A program made the translations under genes and the position numbers. Under the pieces are notes generated by a model. That model did not search any database. It worked only from the letters and a program-made list of their open reading frames with translations, and had not been told where the DNA came from. DNA of 64,000 nucleotides, from the NCBI GenBank assembly GCA_032718475.1, contig JAUCBJ010009097.1, positions 1-64,000 of the forward strand, read 5' to 3'. Positions 10,819 to 21,346 of the stretch are shown here, piece by piece. This DNA comes from Nemertoderma westbladi. Its lineage: Eukaryota; Xenacoelomorpha; Nemertodermatida; Nemertodermatidae. Position 1 is the stretch's first letter. Each line of letters opens with the position of its first letter.

Positions 10819-12831
10819 CTACCCGAGCAGGAGATCCATCCCCCGCCGTCTCTCATCCACCCATTCGACCGCCGAAGCAGGAGTCGCCAACGTTGTAGCG
10901 GGCGGACGAGGGACAACGGGCGACAAATCATGAATATTTCGCTCGGAGTCCAGGACATGAACTGTCTCATGGGCTGTTCTGCTGGGCACAGGTAGCTTAG
11001 TGCTGTGCAGAGGGAATTTAGAGGTAGGTTCTGGGAGCACAGGTGTCTCTATCACTGAAGGGGTGATTTCAAGAACAGGCCTAATTATTTCAGGCTCATC
11101 TACTATAGTAGGGAGTCTTTCTATTTTAATTATTTGGTCTGTGGGTTCTGCACTACCTAAGTCTGTGTTAGTTAGTTGCCTTCTAACAGCTGGGGGCAAA
11201 TCAGGCAATTTGTGACGGTGAGATGTTCTTCTACGCCTACTTAGACGAGATCTATTTCCTCCGCCTTCAGGATCGGTGGTATCGCCTTCCTCAGATGATG
11301 TATATCCCTGTCTTTTGGGAGTAGATCGACTCATCATCTGCATATTACTAGCTGTTAATTGTTTATTTATGCAGTCTTGATTCTCCTGAATGTTTTCCAA
11401 TTCTAATTGGGTGGTTTCTTCAGAAGCTCTCCGTTCTGCTTCTGCTACTGCCTCTGCCGCTGCCGCTGCCACTGCCGCCTTTCTTTCCGCTTCGGCCACT
11501 GCCGCTGCCGCCTTTCTTTCCGCTTCGACCGCTGCCGCTGCCACTTTTCTTTCCGCTTCTGCCTCTGCTGCTGCCGTTGCCGTTGCCGCTGCCGCTTTTC
11601 TTTCCGCTTCTGCCGCTGCCACTGCTGCTGCCACTGCCGCTGTCTTTCTGTCTTCTATACGTTTTTTCTTTACTTGTTCTTCTTGGACTCTAGTGATGCG
11701 GAGTTGTTCATCAAATTTAGCTTGGTTCACAGCTATCATATCCGCATCGATTGCGTCCAACACAAGCTTGGTTCCTTCACTATTAGGGCTAAGTCCCTCC
11801 AGCCTTCTCCTCAACTCTTCATCACCTAAAAAGCGTTGATAGTCTGACAGATAGATGTCAATGGCATCCCTCTTATGCGGTTTCTCTGCTGTCGCTTCAC
11901 TTTCCACTTGGGAAAAAGTAGCGTCTGTGCGCTCATCCAGCTGGGCTTTCCACTGAGCCGTTCCTTGAACCTGGAGACTCACCCGTTGAAACCAAGTCTT
12001 TACGGCAACTTGCAGCGACGTGTCTTGTCTTCTTTTAGAAGCCTCCTCAAAGGCCGATAAGATTAGCCTGATTCGCAGAATTCTTTCTCTAACTTGATAA
12101 AGCAGCTGTCCCTGCTCTTGAAGTCCTTGGGGTTGTTGAAACAGTTGTTCCTTTAATCGCTCCATAGAGCTGAAGAATCCCTGTACGTATCCGGCTGCGG
12201 ACCTCTTCCACACAGCTGGATCGATGGTTTCCTTGGTTACTCCCATCCTGTGTATGTCTTCCCAGGCAGCTTCTGATAAATCAAACGGGAGTCCGGGTCC
12301 GGGGAAGTTCCATTGCGACTCGACAATAGACTTCAGTTCTTCCCTTGTGTATCCCGCATAACTATCTTTAGTCGATCGCTTATTTCTCGCCCAATCGATC
12401 TGGTGTTCTTCCACTGCAATCAATAACCTAGTGAGTACGGCTGCAGGAAGGATGAGAAGGGGATCCGAATAAACCGCATACGTCATCTTTGCTCCGCGCT
12501 CGTGTGTCAGCTCCACAGTATCCTCACTACTGGAGCTGCCGGGCCGCTGAGAAATAAGTTCTAGGCTCGCGGGTAGTTGCTGTTCTGCTGCTTCTTGGTC
12601 CCGCTTGACCTGAGCTCGAGTGCCTATGATAGACCTACGGTGCTTCACTAACTTCGCAAATTGCGAAATTGCTTCTACTAACCTAGGTTCTGATACTACT
12701 ACTGGAGGGATGATCTTTCTTACAGTAGGAGGTGAGCTGAATTTCGATCTCAAACGTTCCACACTCCTATCTGGGTCACAGATGGTTGTATCTAGGAGAC
12801 TGTCTGACAGGTTTTGCTTTGTGTCAGACAT
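10819..12831 (-). CDS. A1 Gag N-terminal ORF with Ala-rich coiled coil (670 aa)
   Basis: N-terminal Gag portion of element A1. An N-terminal segment with no recognised domain (1-350) is followed by a long Ala/Glu/Arg/Lys coiled coil (about 390-480) built from repeats of the type AEAERKAAA. An Arg-rich, Ser/Thr/Pro-rich tail follows. The coil is encoded by an impure GCN/GAA repeat (11410-11645), and its length and register differ from copy A2, as expected of replication slippage. The ATG at 12831 is the first after the leader. Coiled-coil Gag N-termini promote multimerisation in other retroelements; that role is inferred here. It ends in TAG followed directly by ATG in the same frame. Confidence 0.8.
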   Translation of the reverse strand: MSDTKQNLSDSLLDTTICDPDRSVERLRSKFSSPPTVRKIIPPVVVSEPRLVEAISQFAKLVKHRRSIIGTRAQVKRDQEAAEQQLPASLELISQRPGSSSSEDTVELTHERGAKMTYAVYSDPLLILPAAVLTRLLIAVEEHQIDWARNKRSTKDSYAGYTREELKSIVESQWNFPGPGLPFDLSEAAWEDIHRMGVTKETIDPAVWKRSAAGYVQGFFSSMERLKEQLFQQPQGLQEQGQLLYQVRERILRIRLILSAFEEASKRRQDTSLQVAVKTWFQRVSLQVQGTAQWKAQLDERTDATFSQVESEATAEKPHKRDAIDIYLSDYQRFLGDEELRRRLEGLSPNSEGTKLVLDAIDADMIAVNQAKFDEQLRITRVQEEQVKKKRIEDRKTAAVAAAVAAAEAERKAAAATATAAAEAEAERKVAAAAVEAERKAAAAVAEAERKAAVAAAAAEAVAEAERRASEETTQLELENIQENQDCINKQLTASNMQMMSRSTPKRQGYTSSEEGDTTDPEGGGNRSRLSRRRRTSHRHKLPDLPPAVRRQLTNTDLGSAEPTDQIIKIERLPTIVDEPEIIRPVLEITPSVIETPVLPEPTSKFPLHSTKLPVPSRTAHETVHVLDSERNIHDLSPVVPRPPATTLATPASAVEWVDERRRGMDLLLG

Positions 12832-13127
12832 GTTTGTTTGTACAGTTGAATGCCTACTGCTATGTTACAGTTAAAGCAAGTCTAGTAATTCAGTATCTAC
12901 TGTTAGCCTAGTAATTAATTACCGATACTGCTACTCAGTGTAGCGTGATATATATATAATATATTAGAATACCGGTATGCTTATAGTATATATAAGTATT
13001 ATTACAGACTAGGTTTGTCACAGAATACCGGTAGGTAATTTCAGCACAAATATATATAAATATATAATAGGCCTATCGTGAATACCGGTATGCAGCTTAC
13101 ACTTATAGTATATATACTATAGTATAT

Positions 13128-15403
13128 CTACACTTCGACCCTTCTCCAGTGATCACCGCCTTATTGTGGCCAAGGTAAGACTTAGTCTGCGTGCTAGCAG
13201 AACAACGAAATCTGCCTTGCCACGGCATGACTGGTCCTCTCTGTTGCAACAGCCAAGTGTGAGATCCAGCTTCACACTACAGCTGAGCAACAGGTATGAG
13301 GCTCTTGCCTCTGAGGCGGCAGATCACTGTGAGGGCTATACTGCCTTTACAGAAGCAGTTAAGTTAGCAGCTGCAGAAACAGTTCCTGTATACCCTCGAA
13401 ACAGGAAAAGGGCCCCCTGGACTGACAACAAAATTCAGAAGTGCCGAAATGACCTTCATAAGGCGCAGAAAGAGTCCCGACTCAAACAGACTACAGCGGC
13501 CAAGAATGCAGTTAAAGCTGCATCTAGGTCCCTGAACAGGCAGTACTCTGTTAATCTACAGGAGCTAATAAACCAACAGGTTGATGCCATCAATGATGCT
13601 GACGACAGCAGGCAATCATCCCAGGCATGGAAATCGATCAATCTGCTTACTGGGCGGAAAAGCCAACCAACCACCAAGGTTAAGGCTGAATCACCAGCCG
13701 ATCGCCTCAATGGTTGGAAAGCCCACTTTGAAAAGCTCCTCAATAATGACAGGGTATTGCCTGATAACTTTATAGAAGTAAAAGTGTCTGAGTCTGTACT
13801 CCCAGATATTCCCATTGGCGATATCTCCTTTGCAGAAGTGAAGGCTGCTGCAAAGAGCATTAAGACCAATCGTGCCAGTGGAGTAGATGGTGTTCCCCCT
13901 GAGGTCTTTAAAATACCTGAGTGTTTAAAGCTCATCTATCCCATCATAGTAGACATGTACCGTACAACAAGAGTCCCACAAGAAATGAAAACAAATAAGT
14001 TGGTGCCAGTTCCCAAGAAGGGCAACCTAACACTCTATGGTTCTTTTCGGGGAATCTCATTGATCTCGATTGCTGCAAAACTATACAATAGAATTCTATT
14101 AAATCGCATCAGGGACCCCATTGAGAGACTGCTACGTGGAAATCAGAATGGGTTCCGTAAAGGTCGTGGGACCATGGAGCCCATTTTGGCACTTAGAAGG
14201 ATAATTGAAGAGTTATCAAAAAAGGAAGACAGGCATCTGGCTGTTGTCTTTGTTGACTTCTTCAAGGCCTTTGATTCAGTCTCTCGCTCACGTATGTTCA
14301 GCATACTTTCATTATATGGGATTCCTGATGAAATTATTGCAGCAATCAGATCAGTATACGATGGTTCGACAACATTTGTGTCTACTGTTGATGGTGACAC
14401 AGAACCATTTGAAGTGTTATGGGGCGTCCTCCAAGGAGACACACTTGCACCATTCTTGTTCATTATTGTGGTTGACTATGTTCTACGCATGTCCTTAGAT
14501 CATCATAATGATGATGGGGTGATGATAACTCCACCTACTGGCTCCAGAAGTCGAGGAAATCCTGCCAAGTACCTAACTGATCTAGACTTTGCTGATGACT
14601 TAGGAGTACTCTCAGAATCATTAGAGGGAGCCCAGCGGCTCCTCAGCTCATTAGAACATGCTGCTTCTAGTGTTGGTCTTTTTATTAACTCCAGAAAGAC
14701 CAAAATTCTGACAGTTAACTTTGAAAGTCCTCAGCAAGTCTCTGATCGGATGAGCATAAGCTCAAAGGATGGTATGCTTGAGCATGTGGACGACTTCTGT
14801 TACCTGGGATCATGGATCCGGAAGTCAGGTGAGGACCTTCGAATACGTAAGGGAAAGGCATGGGCAGCCTTGAATAGGCTTTCCAGGATTTGGAAGTCAC
14901 CTAGAATTAATCGGAAACTTAAGGTCCGATTATTTAGAGCAGCAGTAGTTCCAGTACTCCTCTATGGGAGTCCATGCTGGGCTCTAACTGTTGAGGACAC
15001 CAAATCTCTGGATGGCACATTCACAAGAATGCTACGCCGGGTACATTGTGTCAAGTACAATGCACACATCTCCAACCAGACACTATATAACATTGGAGGT
15101 GTCTCATTGGTTCCCCCAAGCTTGACACTAGAACAAAATCGCCTCCGCTTTGCAGGACATTGCTTTCGCCGTGAGGACCAGCCAGTGCATAATCTTGTAC
15201 TTTGGCAGCCTCATGGAGTGAATAAGCATGGTGGACAGCCCATGACTTTCTTGAGACGCATCTTAAAGGACACTGGCCTTAAAGATGCGGATGATCTAGC
15301 AAATGTCATGGGTGATAGGGAGTTGTGGCGGCGCAATTTTGTTGACAAGCCGGCACAGCATTCTTAAAAATGCAGCTGCAATGCAGCATGCCGATCCTAG
15401 TAG
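13128..15403 (+). mobile_element. 5'-truncated RTE-like LINE inside element A1
   Basis: A non-LTR retrotransposon insertion flanked by the 10-bp duplication 'tatagtatat' (13118-13127 and 15404-15413). The 3' end is a short UTR followed by 'cctagtagta', shared with the copies at 20833-21100 and 38635-38874. The 5' end falls inside the endonuclease domain, the usual outcome of incomplete target-primed reverse transcription. It interrupts A1's leader and is therefore younger than A1. Confidence 0.9.
13130..15367 (+). CDS. RTE-like LINE ORF, reverse transcriptase, 5' partial
   Basis: Open from the 5' junction without an initiator; the first in-frame codons include SDHRL, the terminal motif of an APE-type endonuclease, whose remainder is lost. 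A linker follows and then a full reverse transcriptase. Using GTG 13166 as residue 1, catalytic Asp is D364 in 'FVDFFKAFD' and the FADD box is 475-478. Preceding blocks (…RGISLISIAAKLYNRIL, NGFRKGRGTMEPILALRRI) are typical of RTE-like 'endonuclease-reverse transcriptase' proteins. A C-terminal basic region ends near residue 733. No stops or frameshifts are visible in the remaining part, so it is a young copy, but without an endonuclease it is presumably dead on arrival. The RTE clade assignment is from memory of the family and was not tested. Confidence 0.85.
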   Translation, partial: TLRPFSSDHRLIVAKVRLSLRASRTTKSALPRHDWSSLLQQPSVRSSFTLQLSNRYEALASEAADHCEGYTAFTEAVKLAAAETVPVYPRNRKRAPWTDNKIQKCRNDLHKAQKESRLKQTTAAKNAVKAASRSLNRQYSVNLQELINQQVDAINDADDSRQSSQAWKSINLLTGRKSQPTTKVKAESPADRLNGWKAHFEKLLNNDRVLPDNFIEVKVSESVLPDIPIGDISFAEVKAAAKSIKTNRASGVDGVPPEVFKIPECLKLIYPIIVDMYRTTRVPQEMKTNKLVPVPKKGNLTLYGSFRGISLISIAAKLYNRILLNRIRDPIERLLRGNQNGFRKGRGTMEPILALRRIIEELSKKEDRHLAVVFVDFFKAFDSVSRSRMFSILSLYGIPDEIIAAIRSVYDGSTTFVSTVDGDTEPFEVLWGVLQGDTLAPFLFIIVVDYVLRMSLDHHNDDGVMITPPTGSRSRGNPAKYLTDLDFADDLGVLSESLEGAQRLLSSLEHAASSVGLFINSRKTKILTVNFESPQQVSDRMSISSKDGMLEHVDDFCYLGSWIRKSGEDLRIRKGKAWAALNRLSRIWKSPRINRKLKVRLFRAAVVPVLLYGSPCWALTVEDTKSLDGTFTRMLRRVHCVKYNAHISNQTLYNIGGVSLVPPSLTLEQNRLRFAGHCFRREDQPVHNLVLWQPHGVNKHGGQPMTFLRRILKDTGLKDADDLANVMGDRELWRRNFVDKPAQHS

Positions 15404-17320
15404 TATAGTATATATAAGTATAATTATGAACTAGAATTAATTACAGAGTACCGGTATATTTTCAGCCTAAATTTATAGAAATAAATATAATAAGCTTATG
15501 GTAAATACCGGTATGTCAATTATTTTAGAATAATTGAATTTCTGAAATTTTAGGGGTTACTTGGTTACTTTGCTTACTTTATTACCGTTGTTTAAGCAGT
15601 GGTCCAACTGATTAAGACCTAATTGTTGTATGGCAGGCCTACTATTTATAAATCGTTTGAGTTGATTTATAATATATATATACCGGTTTAATGGGTTTTT
15701 GTCAATATTTGAAATAAATGTTATTATTTCTGGGGGGAGTCACTACACAGAAGCGGTGCGCTCTCAGTGAAGTGCTACTTGTTGGACACTAAAACAAATA
15801 ATTCTAATTTACCTAAGTTACTTAATACTACAAATTACGTACAATTCGGGGTGAGATTACAATCTCTAAATAAACACAAAAATTACAAGTACGAATTTTT
15901 TAGGGTAATTTTACAGGGAATCTACAAACCAGCCTAACAAAGGGTTAGAAAATCTGGTTATAACAACGGACAGGATATTACGGTATTTGAAAATAATAAA
16001 CCAGTAGTAAATATATTGCATTGTCCAGATAGGAAAAATACCACCGTCTGACGACTTATAGCCGTATCGCTATAAGTACTACGTTATGTATCACGGAGTG
16101 TCCCTACCTGGAAGTTAATTACCGCGGCCTACCAGAGCCAACGTGCCTATTAACCACTTTACAACACAAATATACTGCCTACACACTAATTACCTTCGGA
16201 AAGCACTGTACACTAAACCCTAAATTAGGTACAAGTACTTGTACAACAAATAATCAGTAGTTAAAATACTTGAACAGCTAAAAGAACCACGGTATCTGCC
16301 GGAGTGACCAAAGCACAAAATCTCTAGTCTTTACCTACGCCAAGCAGCCCTGATGTAGTACCGGGGTTAGTTTAACTATAACGGTATGTATAACAAGCAC
16401 AATTACTGTAGGAATAAACTTGGGGATATGAATGTTGCGAATAATCGCATAAACTCTGAATAATAAATATTACGCTACTCGTACAGACTACTCAAACAAA
16501 ATGCAGACCAAATACTGACAGACTACTATCAAGCCTAAACAAACTAAGGTATATGCAGACTCCGAAATGGTTAGTTAGTATGCGTTCTAACCGAGTAGTA
16601 CGACTTATTCTTTCAAAGGGGGTTTACCTCACAGCACTGGAAGCCCCTACGTTCCCAACTGGCACTTTATCAGACCTACACTCTACACACACCGAAATCT
16701 CCTCAGACCTAATATCAGCTAGGCAAAATCCAGCCTACAAATTATCTAAGTGAGAAATATTACGCTACCCGTACAAACTACACAAACAAAATACAGACCA
16801 AACGCTGGCAGACTACTATCAAGCCTAAATACACTACAGTATATGCAGACTCCGAAATGGTTAGTTAGTATGCGTTCTAACCGAGTAGTACGACTTATTC
16901 TTTCGAGGGGGTTCACCTCACAGCACTGGCAGCCCCTACTTTCCTAACTAGTACTTTTTCGGACATACGCTCTACACACACTACAGTCTCTTCAGACTTA
17001 ACAACAGTCAGACAACAGTCCAGCCTACAAATTATCTATACAATCTGAGCAGGCTTACACGCCTTCTGCTCAATATTAGCCTACAAATAAATAAAACTTG
17101 ACAGAAACAAGTAAAATCTCAATAAAAAACCAGGGCGGCCGTCCCTGATTAATTATTAAGGCCTACTGGTATATAATTATCAAAATCGAATAATACTGCT
17201 GTACTTGTACTGTTGTAAGTACCGGTCCGGATGATCAGGCAGTCAGGCCTACAGGTTACCGGTCGACCGGTACTTTCGACTTGATTGCTTACGCCGCAAT
17301 CTAGAAGCTATAACTGTTAC

Positions 17321-18476
17321 TGTTCGCGCTTTTAAGACCTTTGGCAGTTTAACCCGCCAAATCTATATGTCTTCTACGTTATAAATCAACTTTAGCCTAT
17401 GACAAGTATTTGACACAAATAAATCCAACATTAGCCGAAGCCAGTCTATGCGCGACCATTCACCCGCTGGATATACCCGGGAGACTGGATTCGGATGCTT
17501 TAATTTGATTGCAGTGCAGGCCTACCGTACTATTCGATTGATCGTTAATATAATTCCTGACAAATATCATTCACTTTCGGGAAATATTAGCAGTTCCTTT
17601 AGGACGTGGCGCTCTATCTATATACACAGAGCTATGGCTTACACTAAACACAACGGAATGGATTATAAGTTACACATAAAGGCGCATTCTTTAGGAGATG
17701 CTTTGTTACGCGGACAAGCACATACAGACTATTGCACACCGCTGCACACTGAATTGCCGATAGTCACTGATTTTAATCATATATAAAGAGAATAGCAACC
17801 GACATTTGTAGGGCCTATAAAATAGCATTCAATTCACTACAAACCACGATAATATAAGTAGCAATTGTTATATGTAACCGGTCTCTCTAACCTTAGTGTA
17901 TCAAGAAGATCGGAGTTTCTGATCGTTTATCGTTATTCTCCAAATAACAATATGTAAACAACTGATACAATTAATAACAAACAGTAAATAACAGTAAATA
18001 ATGTGCAATACGTGCCGTACCGTACCGTACCGTACCGGTAACAGTTATGTGTTCTTATAATTAAAGCCGTTCTAATGTTGGAATAAAACAGAATAATTCC
18101 ATAGCCGATGTTCATGGCATCAGGAAAACCAACACACTGAACCCTGTGAGCTGTTGCAGGTAGCTTTCAACACAAAGAGGAAAAGCTCTCATTGGCAGAG
18201 TTCCAGTTTCTATAAGTTCCATGAATGTCTAAATGCCAAACCTCCCTAGCCTTCGCAGCCCATAGCCAACACAAGGCTAAATCGCTCTGATTGATCGATC
18301 ATTGTTCTGATTGGTTAATCGAACGGAACAAAGAGGCTACACAAGCACAGCAAATCAGCCAACCAGAGGGCGGATTGTGCCACTAGAAGCAACAGTTTAG
18401 AGGATTTGAGCGAATGGGGGAAAACTGGATTATTACGAATGGAAAAGGCCAGTTATATCCCCCAAAAGCTTTTACA
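17321..18476 (-). repeat. 5' LTR of element A1
   Basis: A 1156-bp LTR. In element orientation it starts 'tgtaaaagctttt' and ends '…gcgcgaaca'. It pairs with 3741-4895. It is flanked outside by AAAGG (18477-18481). Confidence 0.92.
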
Positions 18477-18508
18477 AAAGGGCTAATTAATACAACAACT
18501 ATTTATAG

Positions 18509-18611
18509 TAAGTCGGAGCCCCCCCCCCCCCATCCCCCACCCCACCCCCCACCACCCCCCCCCCCATCCCCCCCCCCCCACCCCCGCCCCCATCCCCCCC
18601 CATCCCCCATT
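18509..18611. repeat. C-rich low-complexity tract
   Basis: About 100 bp of C runs broken by 'cat' and 'cac'. Length is probably unstable. No coding value. Confidence 0.9.
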
Positions 18612-18675
18612 TTCTTATAATGTATAATATATAATCTATTTCTCATCTTCTGTTGCCATGCTGCATCGCAGCAGA
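18612..18675. repeat. 64-bp repeat shared with 36675-36738
   Basis: The segment 'cttataatgtataatatata' through 'catgctgcatcgcagcag' occurs at both places with about five differences. The 'gctgcatcgcagc' part is a short palindrome. It may be the end of an unidentified element. Confidence 0.6.
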
Positions 18676-18867
18676 ATTACATTGAAATATCGCAGATAGG
18701 GGGGGGGGTGGGGGGGGGACTGGACGCAATAAAAATGCATTCCTCTCCAGGGGAAATTCGACGCAAATAACAGATGATTACTCTCAAAAATAAAACTGTA
18801 ACCGGTTTTGCGTTTTTTGCTGTAAACTGTAACGGGTTTTGCGTCGAGTTTTCCCCCCCTGTCTCAA

Positions 18868-19026
18868 ATATCGAGAGTAAAGATATCGAGAGTTGAAAAA
18901 TATCGAGAGTAAAAATATCGAGTGTTGAAAAATGTAGAGAGTAAAAATATTGAGAGTAAAATATCGAAAGTAAAAATATCAAGAGTAAAAATTCGAGAGT
19001 AATAATATTGCGAGTAAAAATTTTGT
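18868..19026. repeat. Minisatellite of about 14 bp ('atatcgagagtaaaa')
   Basis: About ten degenerate units of 13-16 bp, with variants 'gagtgttg', 'gaaagtaaa' and 'caagagtaa'. The minus-strand ORF across it is repeat-derived. Confidence 0.85.
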
Positions 19027-19655
19027 GTGAAATTAATTTAGAAATATGGCACTCCAGTGCATTAGGCTAAGCGAGATACGTCATGAATTTAGGATTTTGC
19101 CCACAACTTCAGATCTGAACCATTGTTGGTTTTTTATAAGTATTTGGTTGAGTAGTCATTCAGAAAAATTCCCTCAAAAATTTCGTCGTGGGGAAATTTT
19201 TTTACAGACCCTTAAACATAGCAACGGAGACCTTTTGCATAGCTACGCCTATCATGCAATAACTGTCGCTTAGAAATTATAGCTACTGTAGTCGGTGTAT
19301 CCGATGTAACTAATTTATACTGGTGAAACCATTTTTTTTTTCGTCCATAGCAACCAGGTGAAAAATGACTACAAAGTTAGTTACTTTTATAATGTGCATA
19401 GCAAAGGCCCTTTCCCTGGTTCCAGAAAATTCCAATCGACTTCTAGACCGACTATATCGACTATAACGAACAATATACAGATATTTTCATTTTCTATTTT
19501 GCATAGCAACTGGTCAAATGTGCATAGCAACGAGCTCATAATGGACACAGAAACTTCGAAATAATTAATGCCTGTACCCGATATATTGATAATGTTGAAC
19601 AATATGCACTCATTTTTAAAATAATGTTGTGTTTATGTGTGCATTGTACTTGACT
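19027..19655. other. Non-coding, with repeated 'catagcaac' sites
   Basis: No supported gene. The 9-mer 'catagcaac' or a close variant occurs about five times between 19209 and 19535; it resembles half of an RFX X-box. Function is not established. Confidence 0.4.
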
Positions 19656-19805
19656 TGGCTTGGGGAACCAATGAGACACCTCCAATGTTATATAGTGTCT
19701 GGTTGGAGATGTGTGCATTGTACTTGACACAATGAACCCGGCGTAGCATTCTTGTTAATGTGCCATCCAGAGATTTCGTGTCCTCGGCAGTTAGAGCTTC
19801 TTGTG
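19656..19805 (-). mobile_element. RTE LINE fragment
   Basis: About 150 bp matching, in reverse complement, the RT C-terminal region of the 13128-15403 LINE (around 14985-15120), for example 'gaaccaatgagacacctcca'. It is an internal fragment without a tail or target duplication. Confidence 0.8.
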
Positions 19806-20507
19806 TAAGATTTCGATTACAAATTACAAATATTAATTAAATTAATTATTGAGGTTGAGCTGCTGGTAATACAACTGTTAAACACTTTATGTTCAATTTC
19901 TAAGGCGCTTAAATATAGACGAAGTAAAATGAATTTCATATAAATTAAAAAAAAAAAGAAAAAAAAACTCATAAACACTCTTTTTATCATCGATCGTAGA
20001 AAATCATTTCTGGGAGGGTAATTTATTGAAATGTTTTCCCTATCCGCCTGGGTAAACGGCCCCTGAGAGCAGTTCTTTTACTCTTCTATGGATATAATTT
20101 GATGGATAAATAATTAAGATAAAACAATGGTTCCATATTATTTTCATCAAAGACATGATTTATGAAAACGATAATATTGTTAACAAACAAGAATTTACCA
20201 CAAAACAATATTGTAATGGTAGTTAAATTACGTGGCTCCAAATATAATTATTCGCTAACACTTTTCTTCTGTTATATTTAGTTACTTTAACTACTTAACT
20301 ATTTACTTGGATGGTTATTAATAGCGATTTTTATTGAGCAGTGCACTAACTGCTTATTGTAATTATAGAATGTTTAATTATTAATGATAAATGTTTGGTT
20401 ATATAACTTTTATACAAAATGTAATTTTTATTTCAAGGTGTAATAAATAACTGCTGAAAATAAAGTGGGCCATTCTTTCTCTTATTTAGGACACTTTCTC
20501 ATAAGGG
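19806..20507. other. AT-rich non-coding stretch
   Basis: No ORF with protein-like composition, no tandem array and no recognised element end seen. Confidence 0.5.
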
Positions 20508-20625
20508 GCCATCCATAAATGACGTCACGTTTTTTAGAGACATTGTTGACCCCCTCACCCCCTTTCGTCACAAATCGTCACTAAATGGCTACCCCCCCCC
20601 CTCCCCAATGTCACGTCACACTATA
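20508..20625. repeat. 'ccatccataaatgacgtcacg' repeat end
   Basis: A cassette with 'ccataaatgacgtcacg', then a C-rich block, 'cgtcacaaatcgtcac', a second C-rich block and 'gtcacgtcaca'. Related cassettes lie at 255-335 and 35465-35550. It resembles the end of a dispersed element common in invertebrate genomes. The family is not named here. Confidence 0.55.
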
Positions 20626-20832
20626 TAAAATTAAGTGATTACTCTTATATTATTAGAACAATAAATCTGGAATAAATTTGTCAACTATAAACTATAGATA
20701 TAAACTAATATTACAAATTACAGTAATACGAGTTTTTCAGACATGCTCCCATGGGCACTGCATAGGTGGTCTGTCATGCTTATAATGGCCATTGGTGGGA
20801 CATCAGCTACTGGGTATGTGTTCGCAGGGGAT

Positions 20833-21100
20833 CGACCTCCGCTTTGCAGGACATTGCTTTCGCCGTGAAAACCAGCCAGTGCATAATCTTGTGCTTTGAC
20901 AGCCTCATGGAGTGAATAAGCATGGTGGTCAGCCCATGACTTTCTTGCGACGCAATTTAAAGGACACTGGACTTGAAGATGCGGATGATCTAGCAAATGT
21001 CGTGGGTGATAGGGAGTTGTGGTGGCGCAATTTTGTCGACAAGCCGGAACAGCATTCTTAAAAATGCAGCTGCAATGCAGCATGCCGATCCTAGTAGTAG
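20833..21100 (+). mobile_element. Short 5'-truncated RTE copy with target duplication
   Basis: It matches the last ~270 bp of the RTE LINE (from 'cctccgctttgcaggacatt' to 'gatcctagtagtag'). It is bounded by the 11-bp duplication 'tcgcaggggat' (20822-20832 and 21101-21111). Confidence 0.9.
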
Positions 21101-21346
21101 TCGCAGGGGATTGATAATCAACACGGGTTTTGGAACTACCGCTACCATGAAGGTATGTAAGATTTTTAGTAAAAATTTCGATGCAAAAAGATGACATTCT
21201 TTAAAAACACGCTCTCTAATTTTACCAATTATGGAAGGGCAGTAGAGGTCGTAAGGTAAGATTTTAATGGTTATCATTGGAAGAGGTAATAGTTTAACAG
21301 TAAACACGTTAATAGTATACAAGTATACACATGTATTTAATATATA

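Larger units (their letters stand above)
12832..17320. repeat. Element A1 leader with tandem repeats, split by a LINE
   Basis: Untranslated sequence between the 5' LTR and gag (minus orientation). A roughly 124-bp tandem carrying 'ataccggtatg' spans about 12978-13127 and resumes at 15404-15520 on the other side of the LINE. A second tandem has two 289-bp units, 16466-16754 and 16755-17040. Several short ORFs across the latter arise from the duplication. Just inside the LTR (about 17300-17320) is the expected primer-binding position, but I cannot match it to a tRNA by eye. Confidence 0.75.
3741..18476 (-). mobile_element. BEL/Pao LTR retrotransposon A1, RT/integrase-deleted
   Basis: A complete two-LTR insertion on the minus strand. 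The LTRs lie at 17321-18476 (5') and 3741-4895 (3'), both start TG and end CA in element orientation, and the 5-bp duplication AAAGG (3736-3740 and 18477-18481) is perfect. About ten differences are visible between the LTRs in 1.16 kb, implying a recent insertion. Internal order in element orientation: a long leader interrupted by an RTE LINE, a Gag ORF, a Gag/protease ORF, a short RNase H and integrase-tail remnant, a 1.6-kb spacer with direct repeats, a broken third ORF, a purine-rich tract and the 3' LTR. BEL/Pao identity rests on the DUF1759-like Gag, the CCHC knuckle and the DUF1758-like protease. Reverse transcriptase and the integrase core are absent, so any movement needed a helper. 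Confidence 0.9.

Noticed and set aside
11390-11839. Ala/Ser-rich plus-strand ORFs opposite the A1 Gag
   Set aside because: Antisense shadows of the GCN repeat encoding the Gag coiled coil.
16553-16947. Two similar small proteins in tandem
   Set aside because: They are translations of the 289-bp duplicated leader segment of element A1 and have no protein-like conservation.
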